Source: Methylophaga sp. (GTDB taxonomy: Bacteria > Pseudomonadota > Gammaproteobacteria > Nitrosococcales > Methylophagaceae). Taken from it: 38,694 nucleotides of DNA. The stretch is from the NCBI RefSeq assembly GCF_030651745.1, contig NZ_JAUSCC010000063.1, positions 1 to 38,694 on the forward strand. The letters are read 5' to 3'. Below are positions 27,062-36,576 of the stretch, one piece after another. The notes below the pieces were generated by a model. That model was not told the origin of the DNA and searched no databases. It worked only from the letters and a program-made list of their open reading frames with translations. How positions within the stretch are numbered: the first letter of the stretch is position 1; every line of letters begins with the position of its first letter. Made by a program: the position numbers and the translations under genes.

Positions 27062-27859
27062 ATGAAATGCATAAAAAAATATGGCATATTCCTGGTTTTT
27101 GCCTGGCCGCAATGGTCAATGGCTAATGAAATTGATGTCACGATGCACTATGTCGGACCGACTGATGGTCAAGTCTGGCTCGGGATTCAGCAAGGAATTG
27201 AAGAAGCTAATTTACAAGGTGGCTTTTTAGGGCAGAAGTATCAAGTTAAAGTCGTTGAACCAAGTGAACTAGAGTCAACAGATGTTGATACCGTCGTATT
27301 ATTGGCAACCGATGATGATTACATTATGAAAGTTGCCCAATCTGATAAGTTTGCCGCAATACCGGTTATCAATCTTTCTTCCAGCTCCGATGAATTGCGG
27401 GATGCCTGTTTGCCGAATTTACTCCATGTAACGCCAAGTGACAGTATGCGCACAGATGCATTAGCGCAGTGGCAAGAGAAGAATCCAGACAAACCTGCTA
27501 AGGTCCAAAGCTGGCATAAAGATTTTGTTAAATTTGCGGCAAGCCAATTGAATAACCGTTTTGAGAAAAGCCAAGGCCAAGCGATGACTGATGAGGCATG
27601 GGCTGGTTGGGCTGGAACCAAGATGGTTGCAGATTCCGTTGTGCAAACTATGCAGTATGATGCTGCATTTATGTTGAATCATCTTAAAAACGATCTGGTG
27701 TTTGACGGTCAGAAGGGTGACAACACAAACTTCCGTGAAAACGGACAATTACGCCAGATCCTGTTGCTGGTTAATAACGATAATAAAATTGTTGCTGAAG
27801 CTCCACTACGTGGTTTTGATGGTGGCTTGGATAGTCTCGGCAAAGTAACATGCAAATAA
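27062..27859 (+). CDS. Periplasmic substrate-binding protein of the PQQ-dependent alcohol oxidation type (compact form)
   Basis: 265 residues with a Sec signal peptide (about 1-20, cleavage after SMA). The sequence resembles the ABC-type binding proteins that cluster with PQQ-dependent alcohol dehydrogenases: an N-terminal lobe with the family pattern (MHYVGPTDGQVWLGIQQGIEEAN), then FVKFAASQLNNRF and DEAWAGWAGTKMVAD. The expected middle lobe seems missing, since the sequence jumps from SDSMRTDALAQWQEK straight to the C-terminal part. The ligand is unknown; roles in alcohol oxidation or cofactor handling are proposed for the family. AAGGAG (27050-27055) is 6 bases before the ATG. No ABC permease or ATPase gene is adjacent. 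Confidence 0.75.
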   Translation: MKCIKKYGIFLVFAWPQWSMANEIDVTMHYVGPTDGQVWLGIQQGIEEANLQGGFLGQKYQVKVVEPSELESTDVDTVVLLATDDDYIMKVAQSDKFAAIPVINLSSSSDELRDACLPNLLHVTPSDSMRTDALAQWQEKNPDKPAKVQSWHKDFVKFAASQLNNRFEKSQGQAMTDEAWAGWAGTKMVADSVVQTMQYDAAFMLNHLKNDLVFDGQKGDNTNFRENGQLRQILLLVNNDNKIVAEAPLRGFDGGLDSLGKVTCK

Positions 27860-27886
27860 TGTGAGAAATATTAAGGAGAACGATGA

Positions 27887-28843
27887 ATGAAATTTAAAAC
27901 CCTTTTACTGAGTTCAATGATCTTGGCGAGCACCGCAGCAGTAGCTGAACCTACTCATCGTTTGTTTGCAACAAACGAAAGAGATAATACCGTCAGTGTT
28001 ATTGACACACGGACCAATACAGTTGAAGCCACTATTGATGTTGGTCAACGCCCACGTGGTATTGGCTTATCACCAGATCAAAAACACCTTTATGTCGCGA
28101 TCAGTGAGGATAATGCCATTGCTGTGGTCGACGTAAATACATTAGAAGTACTTAGAACATTAGATTCCGGTGATGATCCTGAAACATTTGGTGTCAATCC
28201 AGTGAGTGGCCATCTTGTTATATCCAACGAGGATGATGGTGAGGCCACTTTTCTTGATCCGAAAAGTAATGAAAAACTGGCAGTCGTGAAGGTCGGTATT
28301 GAGCCTGAGGGTGTTGCTGTTTCTCCCACTGGTAAATATGCTTTGGTGACCAGTGAATCCAGCAATATGGTGCATATCATTGATACCAGCAGTTACGAGC
28401 TGGTAGCCAATTTAGTGGTAGCTGCCCGTCCGCGTGGTCTAGCATTTAACAGTGACGGCAGTTTGGCTTATGCGACCAGTGAAATTGGTAATGAAGTTGC
28501 CATCATTGATATGGAAACATTCAAAATTACCAAAAAAGCCGCCATTGATGTGGAAGAATCCAAACCAATGGATATTAAAGTGAGCCCTGATGACAAAATG
28601 TTATATGTCACCACTGGCCGTGGTAATTCAGTTGCCTTTTTAGATGCCAAAACACTTGAATTAAAAGGTAATGTTCCTGTTGGTAATCGGGTCTGGGGTA
28701 TAGAGATATCTAAAGATGGCTCTTTGCTTTATACCGCTGATGGCGTGGATGGCACGATTTCAGTTGTCGATACTGCCAAGCAGGAGCGAATTGAAACCAT
28801 TAAAGTCGGCGCATTCCCATGGGGTGTTGTTCTGGACGACTAA
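27887..28843 (+). CDS. Periplasmic YVTN beta-propeller protein associated with PQQ catabolism
   Basis: 318 residues with a signal peptide (about 1-20, ending AAVAEP). At least six blade repeats follow, each with the pattern 'VIDT.T..V..TI.VG..P.G...SPDG..LYV', for example NTVSVIDTRTNTVEATIDVG and RPRGIGLSPDQKHLYVAISE. This fits the beta-propellers that accompany PQQ-dependent alcohol dehydrogenase systems. Propellers of this kind bind proteins or cofactors; the partner is not identifiable here. It lies 27 bases after the binding-protein gene, has AAGGAG at 27873-27878 and is closed by its own terminator, making a two-gene unit. Confidence 0.83.
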   Translation: MKFKTLLLSSMILASTAAVAEPTHRLFATNERDNTVSVIDTRTNTVEATIDVGQRPRGIGLSPDQKHLYVAISEDNAIAVVDVNTLEVLRTLDSGDDPETFGVNPVSGHLVISNEDDGEATFLDPKSNEKLAVVKVGIEPEGVAVSPTGKYALVTSESSNMVHIIDTSSYELVANLVVAARPRGLAFNSDGSLAYATSEIGNEVAIIDMETFKITKKAAIDVEESKPMDIKVSPDDKMLYVTTGRGNSVAFLDAKTLELKGNVPVGNRVWGIEISKDGSLLYTADGVDGTISVVDTAKQERIETIKVGAFPWGVVLDD

Positions 28844-28866
28844 CCTCTAAAACAAAGATTCATCTA

Positions 28867-28900
28867 AACCCGGCAGCGTTATGCGCTGTCGGGTTTTTTT
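28867..28900 (+). terminator. Rho-independent terminator after the beta-propeller gene
   Basis: AACCCGGCAGCG (28867-28878) pairs with CGCTGTCGGGTT (28884-28895), with one G-T pair and a TTATG loop, followed by T to 28900. Confidence 0.92.
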
Positions 28901-28956
28901 ATTTAACTGATGGCAACTATGACAAGAAAAATTTTGTGAACCATTGCTGACGCGCT

Positions 28957-29481
28957 ATGATGCCGCACATGAAATTGATACTGCGATTTACAGACATTTG
29001 CCTGTTCAGATCTGGACCAGATAGCCTTCCAGCAAATAATCAACTAATGCACTTAGTATTGTTGGCCTATTTTTGTGTCAGCGTATTAATAAACCAGATT
29101 GATATGTCGCTGCGGATCAGTTTGTGGTCGGCTGTCAGTGATTTGCTGATCTTGATGACTTTTCTGTATTTATTACTTCGATTAAACCATTTTGTACCGC
29201 GCTATCAACAGACTCTGATTGCAATGGCGGGAACGGGCAGTCTATTAGGATTGCTGGCCATGCCATTTTTATGGGCATTTCATAAGTATGCAGAGCAGTC
29301 AGACACAGCGAATTTTATTTTGTTTGCGCTGATGCTGGTGATGTTCTGGAGCCTGATGGTAACGGCACATATTATTCGTCGTACTCTCGAAATATCCGCA
29401 CCCAAAGCCGTTGCCTTAACCATTCTGTATGTAGTTGTGGCTATCATTTTTAATGGCTTGGTCATGTCGGGAGTTGCTTGA
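28957..29481 (+). CDS. Hypothetical membrane protein with four helices
   Basis: 174 residues with four predicted membrane helices near 30-48, 57-75, 88-108 and 120-138 and a fifth hydrophobic stretch at 150-170. I do not recognise the family, though small multi-helix proteins of this kind (Yip1-like in outline) occur before mpl in related genomes. Its stop codon abuts the mpl ATG exactly, so the two are probably co-translated. ATGs at 28957, 28960 and 28969 are all possible starts, and none has a strong ribosome binding site. Confidence 0.75.
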   Translation: MMPHMKLILRFTDICLFRSGPDSLPANNQLMHLVLLAYFCVSVLINQIDMSLRISLWSAVSDLLILMTFLYLLLRLNHFVPRYQQTLIAMAGTGSLLGLLAMPFLWAFHKYAEQSDTANFILFALMLVMFWSLMVTAHIIRRTLEISAPKAVALTILYVVVAIIFNGLVMSGVA

Positions 29482-30837
29482 ATGCATATTCATATCTTAG
29501 GGATCTGTGGCACGTTCATGGGGGGACTTGCTTTATTAGCTCGTGAACGAGGATTCACGGTTTCCGGATCGGATGCCAATGTCTATCCGCCAATGAGTGA
29601 CCAGCTGGCTGCTGCGGGTATCGAGGTTATGCAAGGATATTTAGCGGAACATCTGCAACCTGCACCTGATGTGGTGGTGATGGGCAATGCGATGTCGCGG
29701 GGAAACGCTGCCGTAGAGTATGTATTGAATCAGGGATTACCCTATATTTCTGGTCCACAGTGGCTGGCAGAAAATATTTTGGTTAATCGCTGGGTATTAG
29801 CAGTATCCGGTACCCATGGTAAAACTACTACTAGTAGTATGTTGGCCTGGATTCTTGAATATGCGGGAATGCAACCGGGCTTTTTGATCGGAGGGGTGCC
29901 AGGTAATTTTGGTCAATCTGCAGCTATTGGCGGCACGCCTTTTTTTGTAATTGAAGCCGATGAGTATGACACCGCGTTTTTTGACAAGCGCAGTAAATTT
30001 CTTCACTACCACCCACGCACATTGGTGATTAATAATCTGGAGTTTGATCATGCAGATATCTTTGCTGATTTAGCTGCAATACAAACCCAGTTCCATCATT
30101 TGATTCGCACCGTTCCTGCCGAAGGCCTGCTGATTACTCCGCATGCGATTCCGGCAATTGAACAGACTCTAGAGCGGGGCTGTTGGACGCCAAGACAGAC
30201 GCTGGATGGTGACCAGGCGGATTGGCAATTAACGGAAATGGCAGAAGATGGGCATAGTTTCACAGTGCAACATCAACAGCACACTGCAAAGGTGAACTGG
30301 TCATTACTGGGCAAGCATAATGTTCACAATGCTTTGGCAGCGATTGCTGCTGCCCACCATGTCGGTGTGACAGTAGAGCACGCCTGTGAAGCCCTGACTC
30401 AGTTTAAAGGCGTCAAACGCCGCCTCGAACTGCGAGGCGAATGCCGTGGCATAAAAGTTTATGATGATTTTGCTCATCACCCGACGGCGATTGCCACCAC
30501 ATTGCAAGGTTTGCGTGCCAATATTGGTCAGCAACGACTGATTGCGGTATTAGAACCGCGATCCAATACCATGAAAATGGGGGTGCATGAACAGACATTA
30601 GCCGCCTCACTACAAGCGGCTGATATCGTTATTCTGTACCAGGATCCACAATTAGCTTGGTCGTTAGACAGTATTCAACAGCAGTTGGGAGATAGATCGA
30701 CCTTGCATCGAAATATTGAGGATGTGGTCAGGCAGTTAGCTCAGCAGAGCAAAGACGGCGATCATATTGTTGTGATGAGCAACGGTGGTTTTGGCGGTAT
30801 ACATCAAAAAATTCTGGATGCATTAGCTAATGACTGA
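29482..30837 (+). CDS. mpl: UDP-N-acetylmuramate:L-alanyl-gamma-D-glutamyl-meso-diaminopimelate ligase
   Basis: Joins recycled murein tripeptide to UDP-MurNAc, saving cell-wall peptides. 451 residues, Mur ligase family. The N-terminal UDP-binding domain has HILGICGTFMGGLALLARE. The ATP loop is VSGTHGKTTTSSMLAW, and the central domain has EADEYDTAFFDKRSKF, the Mpl/MurC signature. The C-terminal domain contains YDDFAHHPTAIATTL and LEPRSNTMKMG. It overlaps ubiX by 8 bases. Confidence 0.96.
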   Translation: MHIHILGICGTFMGGLALLARERGFTVSGSDANVYPPMSDQLAAAGIEVMQGYLAEHLQPAPDVVVMGNAMSRGNAAVEYVLNQGLPYISGPQWLAENILVNRWVLAVSGTHGKTTTSSMLAWILEYAGMQPGFLIGGVPGNFGQSAAIGGTPFFVIEADEYDTAFFDKRSKFLHYHPRTLVINNLEFDHADIFADLAAIQTQFHHLIRTVPAEGLLITPHAIPAIEQTLERGCWTPRQTLDGDQADWQLTEMAEDGHSFTVQHQQHTAKVNWSLLGKHNVHNALAAIAAAHHVGVTVEHACEALTQFKGVKRRLELRGECRGIKVYDDFAHHPTAIATTLQGLRANIGQQRLIAVLEPRSNTMKMGVHEQTLAASLQAADIVILYQDPQLAWSLDSIQQQLGDRSTLHRNIEDVVRQLAQQSKDGDHIVVMSNGGFGGIHQKILDALAND

Positions 30838-31438
30838 TCCGCAACAAATTGCCCTGGCTATCACTGGCGCTTCGGGAGCGCCTTATGCCAAACGTCTACT
30901 GGAGCAATTACTGAATCAGGGAATAACTGTTCATCTGATGATTTCTGCTGCCGGACGGATTGTGTTAGCCGATGAACTGGACTGGAAACTACCGGCGCGT
31001 GCTGCCGATGCAACTAAAGTTCTAGAGGCACAATTTGCTTGCCAACCAGGACAGCTAAAGCTGTATGGCGAGCAACAATGGTCTTCCCCGCTGGCAAGCG
31101 GTTCTCACTCCGTCCCTACGATGATTGTCTGTCCATGCACTATGGGCACATTGTCCGCCATTGCCTGTGGGGCTAGTGATAACCTGATCAATCGTGCCGC
31201 TGATGTGATGATCAAGGAGCAACGTAAATTGATCCTAGTTCCAAGAGAAGCGCCATTTTCACCAATCCATTTGGAAAATATGCTGAAACTCTCCCGGCTC
31301 GGTGTATGCATCATGCCACCGAATCCCGGCTTTTATTTTCGGCCGCAGACTCTCGAAGATATAGTTGATTTTGTAGTGGCCAGAATTCTTGATCAAGCCT
31401 CTATCAAACACCAATTAATGCCACGTTGGGGCGAATAA
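30830..31438 (+). CDS. ubiX: Flavin prenyltransferase UbiX
   Basis: Makes prenylated FMN, the cofactor of the UbiD decarboxylase of ubiquinone synthesis. 202 residues. The flavin-binding start is ALAITGASGAPYAKRLLEQL, and the family hallmarks are PCTMGTLSAIACGASDNLI and LVPREAPFSPIHLENMLKL, ending with MPPNPGFYFRPQTLEDIV. Its start overlaps the end of mpl. A short GGCCC/GGGCC hairpin at 31444-31460 follows. Confidence 0.95.
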   Translation: MTDPQQIALAITGASGAPYAKRLLEQLLNQGITVHLMISAAGRIVLADELDWKLPARAADATKVLEAQFACQPGQLKLYGEQQWSSPLASGSHSVPTMIVCPCTMGTLSAIACGASDNLINRAADVMIKEQRKLILVPREAPFSPIHLENMLKLSRLGVCIMPPNPGFYFRPQTLEDIVDFVVARILDQASIKHQLMPRWGE

Positions 31439-31443
31439 TTATC

Positions 31444-31460
31444 GGCCCAGATACAGGGCC
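31444..31460 (+). terminator. Weak hairpin after ubiX
   Basis: GGCCC (31444-31448) pairs with GGGCC (31456-31460) around AGATACA. There is no T-run, so termination would be weak or Rho-assisted. Confidence 0.35.
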
Positions 31461-31475
31461 ATAAATTAACTCGCG

Positions 31476-31481
31476 TATAAT
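31476..31481 (+). promoter_or_regulatory. Possible -10 element of fhs
   Basis: A perfect TATAAT (31476-31481) stands 30 bases before the fhs ATG. No convincing -35 hexamer is found 16-18 bases upstream, so activation or another sigma arrangement may be needed. Confidence 0.35.
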
Positions 31482-31510
31482 GCCCGCAGAGCCAAAATTC
31501 GGAAAATAGC

Positions 31511-33178
31511 ATGTCAGATATTGAAATCGCCCAACACGCAACAATGCAGAATATTACCGAGATCGCTACGCAAAAATTAGGTTTGCAGGTAGATGATCTG
31601 GATAGCTATGGCCGCTATAAAGCCAAAGTTTCTCTGCAAGTAATGGACGATTTGGCAGCAAAACCAGATGGTAAATTGATTCTGGTTACCGCGATCAGCC
31701 CCACTCCAGCCGGAGAAGGTAAAACCACCACTACCATTGGATTAAGTGACGCGCTAAATCGTATTGGCAAAAAGGCCACGGTTTGTGTGCGTGAACCCTC
31801 AATGGGTCCATGCTTTGGTTTGAAAGGTGGAGCAGCTGGTGGCGGTTATTCGCAGGTGGTTCCGATGGAAGACATCAATCTGCATTTTACCGGTGATTTT
31901 CATGCTATCGCCGCTGCACATAATCTTTTGGCAGCAATGATTGATAACCATATACATCATGGCAATGCCTTGCAACTAGACACCCGCAAGATCACCTGGC
32001 AGCGGGTAGTGGATATGAATGATCGTGCTTTAAGGCAGATCACCATTGGAATGGGCGGGCCAGCCAATGGCTTTGTCCGTGAAGATCACTTTGATATCGT
32101 GGTTGCTTCGGAAGTGATGGCAATTTTCTGCCTGGCCGCCTCATTAAGTGAATTGAAACAGCGCCTTGGTAATATTTTGATTGGTTATTCGATAGATGGC
32201 ACACCAAGATATGCCAGTGATCTGAAAGCTCACGGAGCTATGACAGCCCTGCTGAAAGAAGCGATTAAGCCAAACTTGGTACAAACACTGGAAAATAACC
32301 CCGCATTTGTGCACGGCGGACCTTTTGCCAATATTGCCCACGGCTGCAATTCAGTTATCGCTACCAAAATGGCATTAAAACTGAGTGACTATGTAGTTAC
32401 TGAAGCCGGCTTTGGTGCAGATCTAGGCGCTGAGAAATTTATTAATATCAAATGCCGTAAAGCTGGTATTCGCCCGGACTTGGCGGTGGTGGTCGCGACA
32501 GTTAAAGCCTTGAAATACCATGGTGGGGTGAATGTAGCCGATCTCGCCGCTGAAAATTTATCTGCTCTTGAATTGGGGCTGACCAATCTGCGTAAGCATT
32601 TACATAATCTGCAAAATGAATTCGGCCTGCAATGCGTGGTCGCGATTAACCATTTCAGCCAGGACAGTGATGCAGAAATTGCATTGATTAAAAACGCTGT
32701 CGAAGCGATGGGAGCTACTGCAGTGATAGCTAAACATTGGGCAGAAGGTGGAGCGGGTGCCGAGTTGCTGGCAAAAACCGTGGTGGAAAAATTACAGCAA
32801 CCGGGTCAATGTGAATTACTGTATAGCGATCAGGAGTCCTTATGGGACAAAATCAATAACGTTGCCAAACGTTTATATGGTGCCAGCGAAGTGGTTGCTG
32901 ACAAAAAAGTCATGAATAAACTCAATGACTTTCAGGCAGAGCATGGTGAGTTGCCGGTTTGTATGGCTAAAACACCTTATTCATTCAGCAGTGATCCGAG
33001 TTTACGCGGTGCTCCTGACCAACATATCCTGATTATGAGGGATGTGCGTTTATCACGAGGCGCAGGCTTTATTGTCGTGCTCTGCGGCGATGTGATGACT
33101 ATGCCCGGTTTGCCGAAAACTCCAGCAGCAGAACGAATTGATATCGATGATAAAGGTGTAATCAGCGGTTTGTTCTGA
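31511..33178 (+). CDS. fhs: Formate-tetrahydrofolate ligase
   Basis: Makes 10-formyltetrahydrofolate from formate, tetrahydrofolate and ATP; a central enzyme of one-carbon metabolism in many methylotrophs. 555 residues, full length. The phosphate loop [15 protein letters not shown] and the family signatures [20 protein letters not shown] and [18 protein letters not shown] are intact. The C-terminal region has FVVLCGD-like residues ([20 protein letters not shown]). It stands alone after ubiX and ends with no gap against convergent ubiB. Confidence 0.97.
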   Translation: MSDIEIAQHATMQNITEIATQKLGLQVDDLDSYGRYKAKVSLQVMDDLAAKPDGKLILVTAISPTPAGEGKTTTTIGLSDALNRIGKKATVCVREPSMGPCFGLKGGAAGGGYSQVVPMEDINLHFTGDFHAIAAAHNLLAAMIDNHIHHGNALQLDTRKITWQRVVDMNDRALRQITIGMGGPANGFVREDHFDIVVASEVMAIFCLAASLSELKQRLGNILIGYSIDGTPRYASDLKAHGAMTALLKEAIKPNLVQTLENNPAFVHGGPFANIAHGCNSVIATKMALKLSDYVVTEAGFGADLGAEKFINIKCRKAGIRPDLAVVVATVKALKYHGGVNVADLAAENLSALELGLTNLRKHLHNLQNEFGLQCVVAINHFSQDSDAEIALIKNAVEAMGATAVIAKHWAEGGAGAELLAKTVVEKLQQPGQCELLYSDQESLWDKINNVAKRLYGASEVVADKKVMNKLNDFQAEHGELPVCMAKTPYSFSSDPSLRGAPDQHILIMRDVRLSRGAGFIVVLCGDVMTMPGLPKTPAAERIDIDDKGVISGLF

Positions 33179-34846
33179 TTAATCGGAACTGCGCAGGCTG
33201 AAATAAAGCATTAATCCGCCCCAAAGCCCCAGGACCCAGCTGAGCACTGGCATGCCGGCCAGCATATTTGATGAATAACCATCCAGACCTTTGATAACGG
33301 CTGCGCCAACAATAAAGGCAGCGCCACTGACAGCGGTTGCTGTTCGGTAACTGGAATGCCGAACTTCGCGGCGGATCTTTTCTAAATCTTGTGACGACAA
33401 TTGCATATGCAATTGCCCGGACTGAGCTTGTTTGGTTAAATCATGCAGCATTCTCGGCAGAGCTGGTAAGGTCTCTGCCCAGGTAGGCACTTCCTTCTGC
33501 AGCGATTTTACAGCTGCTTGCCAGCCAAGTTTTTCCTTCATCCATTGTTCGAGGATCGGTTTGGCGGTTTGCCATAAGTCCAGATCGGGATACAAGTCCC
33601 GTCCCAGGCCTTCAATATTCAACAATGTTTTTTGCAGTAAAACCAATTGTGGCTGGATCTGCATATTAAAACGGCGTGCAGTCTGAAACAGTCTTAACAA
33701 CAGCTGCCCAAATGAAATCTCTTTTAGCGGACGAGCAAATATGGGTTCGCAAACGCTGCGAATAGCTGATTCAAACTCATCCATTCGCGTTTCAGCAGGA
33801 ACCCAGCCGGATTGGATATGCAGCTCGGCAACCCGACGATAATCATGATTGAAGAAAGCCAGAAAGTTTTCGGCCAGATAACGCTGATCGTCAGGTGACA
33901 GCGTGCCCATAATGCCAAAATCAATGGCGATATAACGCGGTAACTGGGGATTACTGACATCGACCAGAATATTGCCGGGATGCATATCGGCATGGAAAAA
34001 ACTGTGCCTGAATACCTGGGTAAAAAAGATTTCTACTCCAATGGTGGCCAGCAGTTTTAAATCAATATTATGCTGTTTCAGCAACGCGATATTACTTATC
34101 GGTGCGCCGAATACCCGTTCCTGCACCAGTAGATTCGGTTTGGTCAAAGACCAGTAAACCTCAGGCACATACAATAACCGTTCGTCGGCAAAATGCCGTT
34201 TGAGTTGGGAAGCTGATGCGGCTTCACGCAACATATCCAACTCATCAAACAGATTTTTTTCAAGCTCGGCCACGACTTCACGAGGACGAAGGCGTTTGCC
34301 TTCCGACCAATATTTTTCAGCTAAACCAGCAAGGGTATAAAGCAGATCGACATCACGACGAATGACTTTCTCAATGCCTGGACGCACTAATTTAAGGATG
34401 ACCTGCTTGCCATCGGTCAAGGTGGCGGCATGGACTTGTGCAATCGATGCTGAAGCTAATGGTTCGGCATCGATATGACTGAAAATGCGTTCCGGTTCGC
34501 CTTCTTCATAGGCGGCGTGAATGAGTGCTAACGCAATATCGTTAGGGAAGGGGGCAACTTGATCCTGCAGTTTTGCCAACGAATCGGCGATATCTTCCGG
34601 TAATAAATCCCGGCGGGTGGAAAGAATTTGACCAAATTTGACAAAAATTGGTCCTAAATCCTGTAACGCCAGCCGAATCCTTTCCCCTCTGGGTAAGTCG
34701 GCTTTATGACGCCAGCGATAAGGAGAAAACCAGCTGAGAAAACGGTAGGGACGGAAAAAATGTATGGCAAGAATCAGTTCGTCGAGTCGATGACGGCCCA
34801 AAACATGGTTAATTTGCAATAAGCGTCCGAACTGACCGAGTTTCAT
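33179..34846 (-). CDS. ubiB: Ubiquinone biosynthesis accessory kinase-like protein UbiB
   Basis: A UbiB/ADCK-family atypical kinase or ATPase needed for ubiquinone synthesis. 555 residues. The KxGQ motif is in [16 protein letters not shown]. The Ala-rich nucleotide loop is [24 protein letters not shown] and DFGIMG are the catalytic and metal-binding motifs. Two membrane helices near 500-550 anchor the C-terminus. It overlaps ubiJ by 4 bases as ATGA and is the last gene of the hslV-ubiB run. Confidence 0.96.
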   Translation of the reverse strand: MKLGQFGRLLQINHVLGRHRLDELILAIHFFRPYRFLSWFSPYRWRHKADLPRGERIRLALQDLGPIFVKFGQILSTRRDLLPEDIADSLAKLQDQVAPFPNDIALALIHAAYEEGEPERIFSHIDAEPLASASIAQVHAATLTDGKQVILKLVRPGIEKVIRRDVDLLYTLAGLAEKYWSEGKRLRPREVVAELEKNLFDELDMLREAASASQLKRHFADERLLYVPEVYWSLTKPNLLVQERVFGAPISNIALLKQHNIDLKLLATIGVEIFFTQVFRHSFFHADMHPGNILVDVSNPQLPRYIAIDFGIMGTLSPDDQRYLAENFLAFFNHDYRRVAELHIQSGWVPAETRMDEFESAIRSVCEPIFARPLKEISFGQLLLRLFQTARRFNMQIQPQLVLLQKTLLNIEGLGRDLYPDLDLWQTAKPILEQWMKEKLGWQAAVKSLQKEVPTWAETLPALPRMLHDLTKQAQSGQLHMQLSSQDLEKIRREVRHSSYRTATAVSGAAFIVGAAVIKGLDGYSSNMLAGMPVLSWVLGLWGGLMLYFSLRSSD

Positions 34847-35445
34847 GATTTTCTCTCAATGGTGTTTTGCAGTCTTTTGATTCGGGCTTCCAACCTATCG
34901 GTATCGGCTCGAAGCAGATCTACTTTTTGCATAAATCGGTCTGTTTGCGATTTATCGGGCAAATATTGACTCTCCTCCCGGAGATATTCCGCCACACTTT
35001 GTTCGAATTCCAGACGATTGAAATTCAACCAGGCAAAACCGCGACGAACACTTTGAGCCAGAGGGTAGGCCAAAGTATCACCAGTGAATCTGGCGAGTTG
35101 CTGTTCCCAGTCAAAATCAAAGTGTTGCTGCCAATCCTGCAATTGTTTGGCGAACTGGACATCACCAAGGATCTTAATCTGATTGGAAAACAGGCTCTCC
35201 GGTTGCTGCAAAAGTTTCAGCAAGGCAAAACTATCTGCTTTTATCATCAAATCAGCAACCTGTTCACCAGCCGTTTCTAACAGAATTCGGTTGTCAGTAA
35301 ACTTGGCGATAACGGCAATATTCAGATCTGAAATATCAATACGGATACTGCGTTCTGCAAATTGCTGAAGCTGTTGATGGCTTTCCGTATCAAAGCGCAG
35401 CGCGTGATTCAGTGCCAGTTCCAGCGGCTTTAACAACAAACTCAT
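34843..35445 (-). CDS. ubiJ: Ubiquinone biosynthesis accessory factor UbiJ
   Basis: A lipid-binding scaffold of the cytosolic Ubi complex. 200 residues. The N-terminal SCP2-like domain (about 15-110) has [18 protein letters not shown] and [16 protein letters not shown]. The C-terminus is a coiled coil ([20 protein letters not shown]). It lies between ubiE and ubiB, as in Escherichia coli, 3 bases after ubiE. Confidence 0.92.
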   Translation of the reverse strand: MSLLLKPLELALNHALRFDTESHQQLQQFAERSIRIDISDLNIAVIAKFTDNRILLETAGEQVADLMIKADSFALLKLLQQPESLFSNQIKILGDVQFAKQLQDWQQHFDFDWEQQLARFTGDTLAYPLAQSVRRGFAWLNFNRLEFEQSVAEYLREESQYLPDKSQTDRFMQKVDLLRADTDRLEARIKRLQNTIERKS

Positions 35446-35448
35446 AAG

Positions 35449-36195
35449 TTAGAATTTATAGCCGCTGTGTAAAGCGACAATACCGGCAGACATATTCATG
35501 AAGTCGACACGTTCAAAACCGGCTTCTTCCATCATTTTTTTCAGGCTGGGTTGATCCGGATGCATGCGAATTGATTCCGCCAGATAGCGATAACTTTCAG
35601 CATCGTTGGTAAACAGTTTGCCCAGAGCCGGTAATACTTTAAACGAATAGGTATCGTAAATAGACGTTAACCAGCTGGCTGGTTGGGAGAATTCCAATAC
35701 CAGTAACTTTCCACCCGGTTTGAGTACTCGTAGCATTGAGCGCAGGGCTTTGTCTTTATCGGTCACATTACGCAGGCCAAAAGCAATGGTAATGCAATCA
35801 AACGTATTATCAGGAAATGGAAGCGTTTCAGCATTGGCCTGAACATATTCAATATTGCCGGCTTTGCCCATATCAGTAAGTCGATCGCGACCAACGTTCA
35901 GCATTGAGGCATTGATATCAGCCAGCACCACTTTACCGGTCGGACCAACCATATCGGCAAACTTAGCCGTCAAATCGCCGGTTCCTCCGGCGATATCCAA
36001 CACCTTGGCACCACGACGAACATTGCTATTGTGCAAGGTAAAGCGTTTCCAAATCCGATGGATCCCCATCGACATCAGATCGTTCATCAAGTCATAGCGA
36101 CCGGCGACAGAATGAAATACTTCAGCAACATGTTTGGCTTTTTCACCGGTAGGAACTTGCTTGAAGCCGAAGTGCGTAGTGTTTTTATCTTCCAT
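35449..36195 (-). CDS. ubiE: Ubiquinone/menaquinone methyltransferase UbiE
   Basis: An S-adenosylmethionine-dependent C-methyltransferase of ubiquinone (and, where present, menaquinone) synthesis. 248 residues from the ATG at 36195. Motif I is [18 protein letters not shown]. The family signatures [19 protein letters not shown] and [19 protein letters not shown] are intact. The ATG at 36195 is chosen because AGGA lies 5 bases before it and [10 protein letters not shown] is the normal beginning; an ATG at 36213 would extend into the preceding gene. Confidence 0.96.
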   Translation of the reverse strand: MEDKNTTHFGFKQVPTGEKAKHVAEVFHSVAGRYDLMNDLMSMGIHRIWKRFTLHNSNVRRGAKVLDIAGGTGDLTAKFADMVGPTGKVVLADINASMLNVGRDRLTDMGKAGNIEYVQANAETLPFPDNTFDCITIAFGLRNVTDKDKALRSMLRVLKPGGKLLVLEFSQPASWLTSIYDTYSFKVLPALGKLFTNDAESYRYLAESIRMHPDQPSLKKMMEEAGFERVDFMNMSAGIVALHSGYKF

Positions 36196-36202
36196 AAATT
36201 CC

Positions 36203-36568
36203 TCAGGCATCACGCTGACGTTCGTAACCTTCCGCCATCAATTTTTCCAGATAAGTTTGCCAGTATTCGTTTTGATGAATGGAAAGTTCATAAAGATAAT
36301 CCCAACTGAACAAACCACTATCATGGCCGTCATCGAAATAAATTTTGATGGCGTAATGGCCGACCGGCTCAATATTGCTGATACCGACATTTTCTTTGTG
36401 AACCTGTAACACTTCCTGTCCTGGACCATGACCCTGAACCTCAGCGGAAGGAGAGTGCACGCGCAGAAATTCGGCAGACAGCAAATAATGTTGATCGCCG
36501 TAAACCAGTTCAAGTTTACGAGATTGCTTGTGCAGCTGAATTTCGCTTGGCAATGGTGCCTGACTCAT
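36203..36568 (-). CDS. DUF971 / gamma-butyrobetaine hydroxylase-like N-terminal domain protein
   Basis: 121 residues forming a single DUF971 (GBBH-like_N) domain. The core reads [39 protein letters not shown] and [20 protein letters not shown]. Family members stand alone or fuse to hydroxylases, and some relate to iron-sulfur proteins. Function is unassigned. It lies between hslU and ubiE, 8 bases after hslU, and its stop is just inside the sequence before the ubiE start, so translation is probably coupled. Confidence 0.85.
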   Translation of the reverse strand: MSQAPLPSEIQLHKQSRKLELVYGDQHYLLSAEFLRVHSPSAEVQGHGPGQEVLQVHKENVGISNIEPVGHYAIKIYFDDGHDSGLFSWDYLYELSIHQNEYWQTYLEKLMAEGYERQRDA

Positions 36569-36576
36569 AAAAATCC

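Noticed and set aside
27062..27859. Binding-protein gene as a pseudogene
   Set aside because: The signal peptide, ribosome binding site and reading frame are intact through to a natural C-terminus, so a compact functional form is more likely than decay.
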